Shown: positions 22,515 to 34,435, counted from the stretch's first letter. The stretch is 64,000 nt of DNA from Mactra quadrangularis (GCA_025267735.1 CM046305.1:38771108-38835107), one strand, 5' to 3'. The notes: generated by a model not told the origin, from the sequence alone. A program made the numbers and translations.

Positions 22515-23118
22515 GTAAGTATAAACGTGTTTGTCTGTTAATGTGTTTATTATTTAGTAAGTTGGCATTTTAGCTCATTAACGACTTTAATTTTTAGAGC
22601 TGTCACGATATACCGGTGTATTACAATACGAAGCTGCGGCAACACAAAAAATCTTTCCCATATCTCCAAACATGCACTCTGCTTTCTCCACAGTCAATCT
22701 AATTAAAACCCGATTTAAAATTTTTAGCTCGCCTACTCGCTAATATAGATCTGGCTTTTTTCAATCGAGGGTCACGTTCAGGTGACCTTTTCTCATCATA
22801 ATATTCACGACGAAATAGTTATGATTAGTAACTTTTTTACATCGTTTACGTATTTTTTATCGTGGAACTCATTGCGATTCTGTGCTAGCGTATTGCAATA
22901 TATCGCGATGCGCTTCTGGCGTACTGTGGCAGTCCTATTATCTATGTGGCAAAGCGGTTGACATAGCCTACTTCCCCCTTGTGAGCCTCTTAACAACAAT
23001 CTTTAAATGGAAAAGTATGTACAACTGATAATGCAATACTGATAAATTGTTTTATGCTTCGCAGGAGATATAATTAGCTATTGCCTTTTTTACATCAGTA
23101 TCAACTTGATATTTCCAG
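22515..23118 (+). other. C1q gene intron (604 bp)
   Basis: Begins GTAAGT and ends TTTCCAG, phase 1. No coding capacity and no obvious repeat. Confidence 0.8.
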
Positions 23119-23288
23119 GTTGTGAACGCAGACAGACACAAACTCCTGCATTTATGGCAGCACTTTCTCATGACATGTTACAATGCAGCCCTGGACAAAC
23201 AGTAGTATTTGATACAGTCAAAGTAAACACAGGAAATGCATACAGCAACAGGAGTGGCCACTTTATAGCACCAATCACTGGGACATAC
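23119..23288 (+). pseudogene. C1q domain exon 2, first part, disrupted by transposon
   Basis: Continues the frame after the intron: residues 61-117 of the uninterrupted protein. After CERRQTQTPA the C1q (gC1q, jelly-roll) domain begins at FMAALSHDM and includes the family's conserved core VVFDTVKVNTGNAYSNRSG followed by HFIAPITGTY, matching the usual I/VFDxVxxNxGxxYxxxxGxFxAPxxGxY pattern. At 23,289 a fold-back transposon interrupts the domain in the middle of the strand after GTY. Translation through the insertion adds about 29 foreign residues (HWHWSPYIQK...) and stops at about 23,378, giving a predicted 146-residue protein lacking the C-terminal half of the C1q fold. The cassette resumes in the same frame at 24,493. 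Confidence 0.9.
23281..23288 (+). repeat. Target-site duplication, left copy (GGACATAC)
   Basis: Eight bases of C1q coding sequence, repeated at 24,485-24,492 on the other side of the transposon. A 9 bp reading (GGGACATAC) is also possible but costs one mismatch in the inverted ends. Confidence 0.9.
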
Positions 23289-24484
23289 CACTGGCACTGG
23301 AGTCCTTACATTCAAAAAATGTTCATACTAATGGTTAAAAATAACATTGTCGAAAAAAAGCATAAAACGGTCCTTTAATAACTATCGGTTTTGAGTCGTC
23401 ACACATCTTATTATAATGTATATATATATATGGTATTGAACCGTTTTAGAAGTGATCGACGGTTAAACTGAATTTTTACATTTTAGGAAATGACTGAACA
23501 TTAAAACCGGTTGTAACTGAAAGCTGACACTTATTTTTACAAAATTGGAAAGTATCAACTTTATATCTTACATAAATATCATAGAATTACGCGTTATTTC
23601 AGTAATTTTATTTTTCAGCGATTGAGAGACACTGCTGACTTCCGCTATAATTTACAGTGATGTAACATGCGTTCTGATTGGTCTAAAACTCCGCGAAACT
23701 TTTCCCGTAATCTGTCACCGTAACGATGCGATTGGTCTATTGGTCTCTGAATTACACAGACATTTTATTAGTTACACGATTGATGAATTGACCGCCAAAC
23801 GATAACGCGAGATGAAGAGAAATTGCCGGTGTAATGTATTAGCGTTTAGATCTTGGTTTGTAAACACGCCATTTCTGTAGTGTACAAAAGTGCTACTTTG
23901 CGTTGTATTTTATTTTTCATAAATGGATTTCAATATTTGTCAGTGCCAGAGCCTGCCTGGCCACAAATCAAATTTTAATGTCCCCATGCAGCGACACTAA
24001 GAGTCGCAGATTCAGCATGACGATTTGTTGCTGTTTGCACTGGCTTCGTTTCATTGACAGATTACGGGAAAAGTTTCGCGGAGTTTTAGACCAATCAGAA
24101 CGCATGTTACAAAACTGTAAATTATACCGGAAGTCAGCAGTGTCTCTCAATCGCTGAAAAGTGAAATTACTGAAACAACGCTTAATTCTATGATAATTAT
24201 ATAAGATTTGAAGTTGATACTTACAAGTTATGTAAAAATATGTGCCAGCTTTAAATTAGAACCGGTTTTTATGTCGAGTCATTTTCCGAAATATGAAAAA
24301 TTCAGTTCGACCGTGGATCACTCCGAAAACGGTTCAATACCATGTGTATATTATAATAAGCTGTGGCACGACTCTAAAGCGATAGTCAAACAGGAACCGT
24401 TTTTTTCTTCATTTCTTCACCAATGTTATTTTTAATCATAAATATGTAAATAGTTTATCCAATACAAGGACTCCAGTGCCAGTG
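23289..24484. mobile_element. 1,196 bp fold-back transposon inside the C1q exon
   Basis: The outer ends are perfect inverted repeats, CACTGGCACTGGAGTCCTT at 23,289 and AAGGACTCCAGTGCCAGTG ending 24,484. Inverted homology continues inward for about 430 bp: left arm 23,289-23,717, right arm 24,054-24,484, joined by a spacer of about 336 bp. The arms are well below identity in places (roughly 75-95% by eye, best near the inner ends where the CGCGAAACTTTTCCCGTAAT run matches), so the arms themselves are old. No transposase frame: non-autonomous. The 8 bp duplication fits hAT, P or Merlin-type movers; long arms also occur in Mutator-like elements. Superfamily unresolved. Confidence 0.9.
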
Positions 24485-24492
24485 GGACATAC
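24485..24492 (+). repeat. Target-site duplication, right copy (GGACATAC)
   Basis: Exact repeat of 23,281-23,288. Confidence 0.9.
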
Positions 24493-24762
24493 CTATTCAC
24501 TGCGACACTGTCATTAGAACCTAATAGAGGATTCCATACGACTTTCGTACGTAACTCTCCTTCTAATCATATAGGGTACATGTATGCTGATCATTTGGAC
24601 ATTTGGAAAGAAAGAAGCACAACTATAGTTACACATTTAGATGCATATGATGATGTTTGGATGGCTTGTTTGATGAGCTCAACAATAAATGGTGATACTG
24701 TACAGTCACGACATAACCATTTCCAATCTCATATGTCTGGTTTCTTGATCAGTGCCGATTAA
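24493..24762 (+). pseudogene. C1q domain exon 2, second part, after the transposon
   Basis: Restarts in frame directly after the target duplication and encodes the remaining 89 residues of the C1q domain and the TAA at 24,760-24,762. Family features include LFTATLSLEPN, then HIGYMYADH, a run DVWMACLMSS and the C-terminal strand HFQSHMSGFLISAD (the family ends with a similar SxFSGFLL strand). Without the insertion and one target copy the protein would be 206 residues, the usual size. No stop or frameshift is seen in this half, so the gene has not decayed since interruption, which suggests a young insertion. The first ATG here (24,580 on) is internal. Confidence 0.9.
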
Positions 24763-24781
24763 ATGTCAGTACAATGGAAGA

Positions 24782-24787
24782 AATAAA
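24782..24787 (+). terminator. Poly(A) signal AATAAA of the C1q gene
   Basis: AATAAA 20 bp after the stop codon. The short 3' UTR is consistent with a compact secreted-protein gene. Confidence 0.55.
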
Positions 24788-25097
24788 AACAAATTCACAC
24801 TACATATATGTACTTTATGTGATCATTACTGTTCAACTGTTGACACAGCTGAACAAAGCTTTTTGTACATAATTGGTAACAACTATTTCAAAATGGTAAT
24901 AATAACAGTATGTTATGTAGTTAATTAAAAGTCTATTTTTAAACGCCTCTCATTCAATGATCTTCAAAACTAATAGAAGAATGTAAAGAACATGTCCACA
25001 AAGAAACAGTTATGAATATCGTAAAAGAGAATCAATTACAAGGGCTGTCCACAGACTCTAAAGAGTAAATAGAATTCGTAATAACTTGTTTCATCAT
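24788..25097. other. Intergenic between C1q gene and D2
   Basis: AT-rich, nothing recognised. Confidence 0.5.
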
Positions 25098-25395
25098 TTT
25101 TTTTGTTGGGCTTAATGAGGCAGCAAACATGGTATAGGTCATATCATGGCAGTCAGCCAGCCTACTTACCATTCATAGAAAGGCTAAATCTCTGGACATA
25201 GCTGCAAAACAACTTCTAGGTGCATACTTTGGTCGGTGACTGACAACTGTCCTACATGAGTAGAAGCGGTAGAAGAGAGAATGGTGGAAGATATTTTTTC
25301 AAGACCAAACTCAACGAAAGTATGCTAGCCTGTAAAGCTAACCCACCACCCCTCAATCAGTAGATTTGTATGCTATAAATTGAGTTAATTACCTT
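25098..25395 (-). mobile_element. SINE family I, diverged full-length copy
   Basis: Same order of blocks as 13,713-14,037 (tail at left, tRNA-like head at right) but with many substitutions, including a ruined box B. It abuts the left edge of D2. Confidence 0.65.
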
Positions 25396-25615
25396 GATCC
25401 CCTATAAAATGTATCCTGAAGTAATGATATGGTTCCCTTATACAGTGCTTGTACCCATGCCCTACGTACAAGCATACGTGTTTCAACCTATCTAATTTGG
25501 AAATATCTAGAAATTGATTTTGTCCGAACTGGTTTAAGTGACCAATAATTGAAGTAAATATTTAATGTTTACCAAAGATAGTAAAATGAATGGCCCCCAT
25601 TATATTACAGGGATG

Positions 25616-26797
25616 CTATGTCTTTGTTAGTATATTATATAAATCAGTACATGGAAATTGCGTATTTAATTTCTATGTCAGTTAAACTAATATTTCCGAT
25701 ATTATCCTTATGTACGTACTTTTTTGGATATGAAATTTAAGGTTTAATCTTCAATCCCATAATCTCTCATATCAATTTTATTCATTTTTAGTTATCATTA
25801 ACACGTAAATACATCACATCCTTATTTTCAAATATTTTTAATTAGTACTTAATAAAATGTTAGAAGCATGAAAGGCATTATGTAACTGATTCATGCATGT
25901 AAATAACTCAATACATTTTACCATTTTTACATGGCTTACGACGCCTTTAAATGGAAGTGAAGCATTCTTGCTATCAATAATCAATTTTGAATCAAATTAA
26001 GTATCTTTATTAACAGACCTCAATAATGTTTTATCTTGGCTTTCAAAGCGACCAGCATCTCATCGTTTTTACCAGACAGAATTAATTCATGACAAAACAA
26101 CGTGTGCATAAGCAGGCTTAAACGAAATGAATTTCTCTCCCATCAATCAATCAAGTACAAAACTTTCACAGACAAAAATATATGGCTTGGTATTCAATAG
26201 TTCCATTAAAACTCGGCTAGTTTTACGATTGAATTAATAAATATAATCTTATGTTTGATCTTTTGCCATTTGATAATTTCCAATATGTCACTTTCAGCTT
26301 TTGTTAGTCTCTGGTTCCATTTACGTGTTATGTTTGCCTGACTGTAGAATTTATACAGACTAAACATTAAGTTTGCTATCGTCCTAAATACCAATTAAGC
26401 GTATTCAGATGAATCTGTTTACCCAGCGTGAATGATAGTCAATGCCATATGAGTGGGATTCCCATTTTTGTCAATATTTTCATTATAACAAGGGTACACT
26501 TTTCGCTAGTATTGATATTCTGTAAAACAACTTTCATTTAATTTTGAAATGGAAACAACTTTCAATATTTATTTTTTCTAGTCGATGATATTACTAGTGT
26601 TTACTGTAGTAAATCTCCACTAGATATTGGGGTTTATCTAATTATTTTCATTATTCTATGGCATCCAAGTTAAGTGGCTGTACTTTACTAGTATTGTTTA
26701 ATGCATCCAGATTATTGTAAATGCTTCAATGTGATTCGATTAAAATTTCTAGCCTGATAAAATCAAACAACATTTGTATTTGAATCGCAATAACTGA
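25616..26797. repeat. D2 counterpart of the inverted D1 block
   Basis: Reverse complement of 12,541-13,712. Confidence 0.8.
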
Positions 26798-26889
26798 CCT
26801 ACCAATGATTTTTAATTATGTAGGGCAGTTGTCAGTCACTGACAAAAGTATGTGCTTAGTAGGTGGTTAACTGCTAAATCCAGAAATTT
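26797..26889 (+). mobile_element. SINE family I fragment
   Basis: Only the block from CCTACCAATGATTTTTAATT through CAGTCACTGAC to AAATCCAGAAATTT remains, marking the right edge of the inverted block in D2. Confidence 0.7.
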
Positions 26890-27116
26890 ATAATGATATA
26901 CTGCAACTCTAGATGTAGGACATTTTGATAAATTAATGTTTATTTTATAGTTATACTTCTCAAAGACACAGTAACATTTACTTACTAGATACCAAATATT
27001 TAGCTAGACTATGCGAATTATGACCTTATTACATTGTATCATAAAATCTTGGAAATATTTTATACTTATTATTTGTATAATTATGTTATAGCAGATCAAT
27101 TTTCAAGTTATAGTTC

Positions 27117-27350
27117 TAAAGGATGTGTTAACTTATACTAAGATATCAGGGACGGATCCATGATTTTTTTTTCTTTGGGGAGGGTATCATAACATTTTTA
27201 AGGGGGCAATCTTTAGAATCACAACCACATTATACAATGTTTTCAGAACGGCGCAATATATTAATATTAAAAACTAACTAACAATTAGATCTATGTTAAG
27301 CACAAAGGCGAGCAAAGCGAGCTTAAAATAAATTTCATGCTACTACAAAA
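27117..27350. other. D2-only segment with hAT-like end
   Basis: Absent from D1 near 15,210. Contains CAGGGACGGATCCATGA followed by T and G runs, resembling the start of widespread non-autonomous hAT elements, but no matching right end was found. It may be an insertion in D2 or a deletion in D1. Confidence 0.45.
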
Positions 27351-27473
27351 TGGCTTATAGTTAATTGATGCACTCATGGACGGGTACATTTGGAAAAATT
27401 CAGGGGGTTACAGACCCCCTGACACCCATCTCTCTAGACCCGTCTATAGATATTCATGAAATTTAGTTCGACC

Positions 27474-27599
27474 CACAGGCTTCCGGCATAAAAAAGTCCC
27501 CCTTTAATATATTGTATACACACACATATATATAGTATACTAAATATACATGTGTGTGTATACAATTAAAGGGGGACCATTTTATGCCGGCAGCCTGTG
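27474..27599. mobile_element. 126 bp hAT-like MITE, D2-specific
   Basis: Ends CACAGGCTTCCGGCATAAAA and TTTTATGCCGGCAGCCTGTG, flanked by GTTCGACC at 27,466-27,473 and 27,600-27,607. D1 near 15,330 has a single uninterrupted GTTCGACC, so this is a clean filled/empty pair. The interior is an AT-rich palindrome-like core. It shares the CACAGGC end with the MITEs at 18,945 and 30,601. Confidence 0.9.
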
Positions 27600-28737
27600 G
27601 TTCGACCTATCAAGTCAAGAGGCAAATTATAATTCGTTCATTACTTTTTGTACCGAACGTCAGTTAGTAGTACGCGTTCATATTCCGGACAATAAGTAAC
27701 GTAAGTAACTTTTCATTGAATTGTCTAGCAAGATCGCAAGTTAAAAAATTAAACCAAGAAGATGCGTTGATACAAGTCAGTTGATATGATTAACTAGATC
27801 GTGTATCTACATGTATCTTCAAAATCACATTCTGCCACAGTGATCAAATACCATTTTAATGTCGATAAATAAAGAAAAGCCAAATTGGTCTGAGAAAGTA
27901 ATAAAAGTGAAAAAGAAAGGGACATGTTTAAAAATGTAGAATCTGCAATATAAAACAAAAAGCTATCACGAAATGTCAAATGTGAAAAATGACAAAACAA
28001 AACAACGGTTCAAACCGGCCATATTACTTATACATAAATATGATACTTACAATGCTCATGTCAGAAGCATTATAAAACACACACAATTTCGGACCAACAT
28101 ATTTATAATCACAGATTTGTAATATGTAATATGTACCTCTAAAATTCTAAGATTTTTGTATTCGGTTCTTCGCTAGTTTAAACATTGGTGTTGATGTGAC
28201 ATTTCAGACAATAGTTAACCTTTATCGTTTGTCTGTTTCCTTCTTATCCACGAAATACCAAATGTAAAAATTGACATAATAAAACAAAAGTTTAATCAAA
28301 CCACATTACATATACATATAAAAGTCACCGACAATGCTTATTTTAGAAGTATTATAACACTGGTAATGAAACCAAAATAAACCAGACTATCATATTGATT
28401 ATCACAGGCTTGTAATATATTAATAATCTCTCGCTAGCTTTCTAAGATATTTGTATTCGGATCTCCGCCCATTTAAACAATGAAAATTGGTGTGGGAGTG
28501 ACATCTCAGACAATACTAAACATTTATTCTTACTCGGTTTCCTTCTGTTACCACAATGTTTACTATAGCAGTAATAAGTTTATGTGATATAGTAATACAT
28601 GTACATTGTACTCCCCTGGTAAATACAGACAGAGGAAATTGATTTTCAACTCCTGTGAATCTTTATGAGTTTAATCTTAATACTTTAATTTATAATCTGT
28701 GAACAATGTTTCTCTAAGTAACATATTCGGCGGATTT

Positions 28738-29165
28738 TATTAGCTTCATCTATTAACTGGTTTGTTTTTTCAGAGTATTGATTTTACAATACTATCATAT
28801 TGTTTTGAAATACATTTCAATCCATTTTATTGTGGATCCAGTGGCTGTTTTTACACTTCGTTTTATAATAACTGTAATGTCAAGTAGTTATTTAAGTTTG
28901 ACATTTTGTTTTACGTCCTATGACTACCCTGTTAGGGATTCATATTTCGGGCGGACAAATCACCACATTCATGTAGTTCCCAATTCAAATTATTTTCCAT
29001 ATAAATTATTTTACATCCATTACGAGATTTATAATTATGTAATATTTGAGGGCATTACTATTAGGAATATTGAATTGAGAAACAATAAAATATTATTTGT
29101 TATACATGTACAACATTTGTATTAGTACGTGAATGCCAATGGATAGAGCAGAAAACAATTATAGA
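28738..29165 (+). other. D2 copy of the 428 bp near-identical block
   Basis: See 16,470-16,897. In D2 the open frame extends further upstream to about 28,778, because the D1 stop codon is a tyrosine codon here. Confidence 0.6.
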
Positions 29166-30600
29166 GTCAATAAGTGAAATGTTTGTATTCACTGTAGAGA
29201 TGTTTGATGTTTTGTCGTTGCAAAGAACTGTACATTTGCTCTTCTTATTTGAAAAGAATTCAATCACTAATATTGAGAGAGAGAACAATTATAAAATCAA
29301 TCATAGGGAATATTATCTAAGTGGTAGGATTTACGTCCAGTGTTATACATAACAATACTTCTAATAGACAAAATGACAGAACGTTGATTTTTTTCATATC
29401 AATGCAAGAAGTAATATCGCGTCAATAAACTACTTATTCCACATTATCATAACTATGACCTTGGATGTCTCGTCCTTTGCGCTCGAAGTACTGATAAGTA
29501 CTAAGTTTTCGTATATTGCCTTGTTCTATTAGATTCCTATTTGAAGTGATTGTGGACGATTTTGATGTTCTATGATTGAACAGAGTAATGTTCTCCTTAT
29601 GTTATTGAAAACCAATCACTAATATTGACAAAAGAGAGAACAATTATAAAATCAATCATAGAGCATATTGCCGTTAAGTTAGGAATTTCGATCGTACTTC
29701 TGGTAGACAAAATGACAGAACGTTGATTTTTTGTATTATTATACCACACGTGATTTGTTCACTAGATAGCCTAATGTGACGTCACCGGATGACAATTCGT
29801 AATGTTACCATCTGGACATCACCTATCGGTCCGCTTGACATCACCTTTCGGTCCGCTTAACGTAATCGGAGATTACTACGTTGAAGTTTGCTAAAGCCGT
29901 GGTTGACATTACTTGTCAAGGGTGAACATTCTGTTATATCGCCCTCTGTAGGATGTGATGATATTTAAATATTAACGCGTTCACAAAAGTAAGAAATAAT
30001 AACAATAATAATTATAACTAATGAGGCAACTCAGTTGGAGCAGCCCAATCTTCCCTGAGAGCATCCACAATATTTACGACGAAAAAGACAATATCATATA
30101 ATAATGAATTTGAAAAAAAAATGAGCAAATATCATGAAAACGTAGTAAAACAGGTACATACTTTTTTATGCATATAAACAAGTAAGAACAAAAAGACAAA
30201 GAACAAAAATAATAATCATGTGCGTGCTTAATCTATTCACACCAGAGTATAACCAAGTTAAGTGTTTTTAAGGAACGGGGGCTATTTGATTGACGTACAT
30301 GGAGTGATAAGTTATTCCAAAATTTTGATCCAGAGTATGCTAGATAATTTCTCAAGACTTCTAATCTTGGTTAAGGGATGTTTGAAAGTTATTTGAAGAA
30401 AAACTTAAAGGGATATATAGACAAATAACTGTGTCTAAAGTATAGAAGCAAGTTTAGTCTTTAAAACAGCATTAAGAACGTAAGAATTCACTTACTAAAA
30501 CATTTGTCACTTATGACATTCAACTGAACGAATTAAAACATGTGAAATACACACTGTTGAAAACAAAAGTAGGATTCTGAAAGAACCACCAAGTTTTATC

Positions 30601-30690
30601 CACAGGCGGCCGGCACGGTCCTTAATAAAAAAATACTAAATATACATGTATATTTAATTCTTTGATTCGGGACCGAGGTGACCGCCTGTG
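30601..30690. mobile_element. 90 bp hAT-like MITE, GTTTTATC target duplication (D2)
   Basis: Ortholog of 18,945-19,034. Flanks GTTTTATC at 30,593-30,600 and 30,691-30,698. Ends CACAGGCGGCCGGCACGG and ACCGCCTGTG. Confidence 0.8.
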
Positions 30691-30735
30691 GTTTTATCTT
30701 ACTTGCACTTCATATAATTATTGTCTGGTCTTAAC

Positions 30736-30828
30736 CATAGGGAATTGTCATGTTACCTCCCTTATATACATGTATATAAACGGTATGTTTGAAAAAATCA
30801 AAGGGAGGTAACATGACAATTCCCTGTG
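30736..30828. mobile_element. 93 bp hAT-like MITE, GTCTTAAC target duplication (D2)
   Basis: Partner of 19,080-19,172, with GTCTTAAC on both sides. The ends here are better matched (CATAGGGAATTGTCATGTTA and AACATGACAATTCCCTGTG). Confidence 0.8.
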
Positions 30829-31487
30829 GTCTTAACTCTATATTAAATTTTGTTTTTTATTACCTTTGCATACGCACTATCAAAGCATTGTTTATTTTAC
30901 TTTACTGTTTGACGTGACAAGTAATCTCGTTTAATGATATAAATGCAATTGTTGTCGAAATATCATCATTGATCACTACTTTATGAAATTTTATTGAAAA
31001 GTTCCTGCAATTAAGATGTTTACAGCTATAACTTACGACAATTCCATGTGACTTACGTTTGAGAAGCGTGGTTTATGATATAGCATTATATTTGATCAAT
31101 AATAGCATGCATTGTATAACATTATAAGTCATGAAACTTAAACAACTTTTCTATGGCATGAAGTTCTGAATACTAAATATACTAAATATATATCAAACCT
31201 TTGCATAATGTTTTATGATGTAAGCCACGTTGTCACAATGTATATCAAAATAAATATAATGACTATTGGCTAATATATTTAAGTTTAATAATACAACACC
31301 TAAAGTTAAGCGTGTTTGAAAGTCTACTTCCATATACATGTATTTTATACATATACAGCCGACTTAATAATTTTTGTACTGTAATCCCAGATCATTGAAA
31401 TCACCTTCAAGCAGGTGATCACTCACAGAAGCCATTTACACCTAGGTGGAATGAAACAACTGTAGGTTAATTTCTTGCTCAAGAAAA

Positions 31488-31572
31488 TAAGCAGTGCCCC
31501 CTAGTGGGGTTCGAACCCGATACATCTCTATCCCTAAGCGCGCGTCGTACCATTTAGCCACTGCTACACTGA
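31488..31572 (-). mobile_element. tRNA-like SINE head, D2 copy, with CTCF-like motif
   Basis: Box B GGGTTCGAACCCC is intact. Immediately beside it, 31,495-31,507 on the minus strand reads CCACTAGGGGGCA, which fits the animal CTCF core consensus CCACNAGGKGGCR. D1 at the same place (20,326) reads CGAGTGGGG without the motif. Confidence 0.5.
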
Positions 31573-31907
31573 ACACTTGCTTAACAAGATGGACTTAATG
31601 ACAAACTATTACAGAAAAAATGAAGTAAATAAAACCTAGTGACATAGAAGGTCATTAAACATCATGAAATTAAGATAACCAGTATATAGGCTAAACATAG
31701 TATGCACAACATTTATGTCTTTGTTTTTATGGAATTTTACGTCACATTTAGCTTAAAATTTTTGAATGTCTCAATGAACTAATATATGCATTTCCGATTC
31801 TTTTTTCTGTATGGTTATATTGTTGTCCTCATTATCGTTTAAACTAATTTGTTTTAGCTCGACTGTGAAACAAATTCTTACAACTTAGGGTTAACACTTT
31901 CGAGTCT

Positions 31908-32056
31908 GCTTCCAGGTCCCCAGTACTGAGCTAGTAGGAAACAATTTATTGCTCAAAGAAACAACGAGGTATGTGATGGATGGGATTTAAACCAACGCAA
32001 AGCCGGCTATCCAGTGATTACCAGTCCCACGTCTTAACCGCTCGACCATCCCGCTC
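31908..32056 (-). mobile_element. tRNA-derived SINE, D2 copy
   Basis: Counterpart of 20,738-20,886 with a few substitutions. Confidence 0.6.
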
Positions 32057-33127
32057 CCACAATCGTTATTATAGCAAGTACCTTTAGGACTTTACCAATT
32101 ATCTTTGGATTGTGTATCCATTCATAAAATAGTAACTTGTTTTCACGATTCAGCATAACCTTGCTCTCACATTTTTAAAATTGATGAAAGTTGCTATACG
32201 TAGGCATACCAATATGAAGAAAAGTTGATGGTTCCAATAACAAACTCCATGACATGTTAATTTCACGCAGATCGAATGTAAATAGGACTGCATGCACGCC
32301 CCGTCAATTCCATTAAATATCTCATGATTTTACTTTAAAATGTTTAACATTTATGAAATGTGCCTAGAAATCACGCGCTTCTAAAGCACGCTTAAATCCT
32401 AACGATATTTCACAAAAAAAACATCACACAAAAATGTAAGTGGTGTTACTCAAGTTAGAATCTTCTGTAATTTTATTCCTATAAACAACTAGCTATGGTA
32501 TTTAACTACATGGACTGAGTTCATTGGCGCAAAACAGGGTCATTCTGAAAAACACTTCATTGCTTAATTTAACAATGGGGTTTTGTCATTTTAGAAGTAA
32601 TTTGTTTGTTTTGATAATCATTCAGCGATTGTCATTTCTCGGTGTCCAATCAGAAGTTCACATTCAATAAAAAGTGTAAACAATGTGCAATCGCATTTTG
32701 TTTTTATGATACTTTAAATACGCATGACAGAATCACTTTATTTGGTGTAAAAATCTTTACTGGACATTTTGTGAAGAATAAAATCAGAACTTGGCAATAT
32801 GCATATATTTCTTGACAAAAATATTGCAGCATGTCTTATATTCATTTTTACAAACTTGTAATTCAGAAAAGTCTTCTTTCACCAATTTTAATGGTTACAT
32901 GTAACAAATTTGGGTAGTTGTCCTTTTGTAAAGCCGACAGCGCCAAATCACTAACCCATCACTTAGGTGCGCAATATTAAAAAAATTCAGCAGTTCATAA
33001 TTATGGTCTATGATAGCCAAGGTCAATCTTTATTTTTACATAGATGAACAAGTGTACATTACCAGTTTAACTTTTATTTCTTAGTACAGTAACAAGGACA
33101 TACTTAAAGATAAAGAAGTAAGTCTAT
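32057..33127. other. Intergenic right end of D2
   Basis: Matches the C1q upstream region 20,887-22,258, with a deletion of the GC-richer stretch at 21.5-21.75 kb. No C1q gene follows; the satellite begins instead. Confidence 0.6.
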
Positions 33128-34435
33128 AACTACCCAACTACTAGCTAGTTATTCAAATAATACCTATGCTAGTGTATCTGGGACGAACTACAAATTAAAT
33201 ACCCAACTACTAGCTAGTAATTCAAATAATACCTAAGCTGGTGTATGTGGGCCGAACTACAAATTAAATACCCAACTACTAGCTAGTAGTTCAAATAATA
33301 CCTATTTGGTGTATCTGGGACGAACTACAAGTTGAATACCCAATTACTAGCTAGTAGTTCAAATAATACCTATTTGGTGTATCTGGGACGAACTACAAGT
33401 TGAATACCCAATTACTAGCTAGTAGTTCAAATAATACCTATTTGGTGTATCTGGGACGAACTACAAGTTGAATACCCAATTACTAGCTAGTAGTTCAAAT
33501 AATACCTATTTGGTGTATCTGGGACGAACTACAAGTTGAATACCCAATTACTAGCTAGTAGTTCAAATAATACCTATTTGGTGTATCTGGGACGAACTAC
33601 AAGTTGAATACCCAATTACTAGCTAGTAGTTCAAATAATACCTATTTGGTGTATCTGGGACGAACTACAAGTTGAATACCCAATTACTAGCTAGTAGTTC
33701 AAATAATACCTATTTGGTGTATCTGGGACGAACTACAAGTTGAATACCCAATTACTAGCTAGTAGTTCAAAAATGCCTATGCTGGTGTATATGGGCTGAA
33801 CTACAAGTTAAATACCCAACTATTAGCTAGTAATTCAAATATAACGTATGTTGCATTACTTTTTGAGAACTACAAGTTGAATACCCAACTACAAGCTAGT
33901 AGTTTAATAATACATTTGCTGGTGTGTCCGGGCCGAACTACAAGTTCAATACCCAACTACTAGCTAGTAGTTCAAATATCATGTATGGTGATGTATCTGG
34001 GCCGAACTACAAGTTGAATACCCAACTACTAGCTAGTTATTCAAATAATACCTATGCCGGTGTGTCCGGGCCGAACTACAAGTTAAATACCCAACTACTA
34101 GCTAGTAATTAAAAAATATCTATGCTGGTGTATGTGGGCCGAACTACAAGTTAAATACCCAAACTACTAGCTAGTAATTCAAATAATACGTATGATTGTG
34201 TATATGGGACGAACTACAAGTTGAATACCCAACTACTAGCTAGTAATTCAAATAATACCTAGGCTAGTTTACCTGGGCCGAACTACAAGTTGGATACCCA
34301 ACTACTAGCTAGTAATTCAAATATAACGTATATTGATGTATTTTATGTTAACTACAAGATGAATACCCAACTACTAGCTAGCTAGTAACTGGCGAACTAC
34401 AAGTTGAATTACAATGTACAATGTACAAGTCAACT
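33128..34435. repeat. 68 bp satellite with a palindrome in each unit
   Basis: About 19 units. Each contains AACTACAAGTT and the perfect palindrome ACTAGCTAGT within ATACCCAAYTACTAGCTAGT. Units between about 33,301 and 33,770 are essentially identical, while outer units vary, the pattern expected of recent expansion in the array centre. Reading frames across it are by-products. Confidence 0.95.

Larger units (their letters stand above)
25398..33129 (+). repeat. Segmental duplication copy D2
   Basis: Partner of D1 (11,885-22,258). The right end at 33,129 runs directly into the 68 bp satellite. Shorter than D1 because it lacks several mobile elements and has deletions (for example around 30,590, 31,206 and 32,550). 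Confidence 0.85.

Noticed and set aside
23968..24150. Open frames within the fold-back element
   Set aside because: They lie across an arm and the spacer, have no transposase motif, and the mirrored arm does not keep them.
33924..34112. Repetitive protein with SGPNYKLNTQLLAS units
   Set aside because: It lies in the 68 bp satellite; 68 is not a multiple of three and the frame is lost in neighbouring units.
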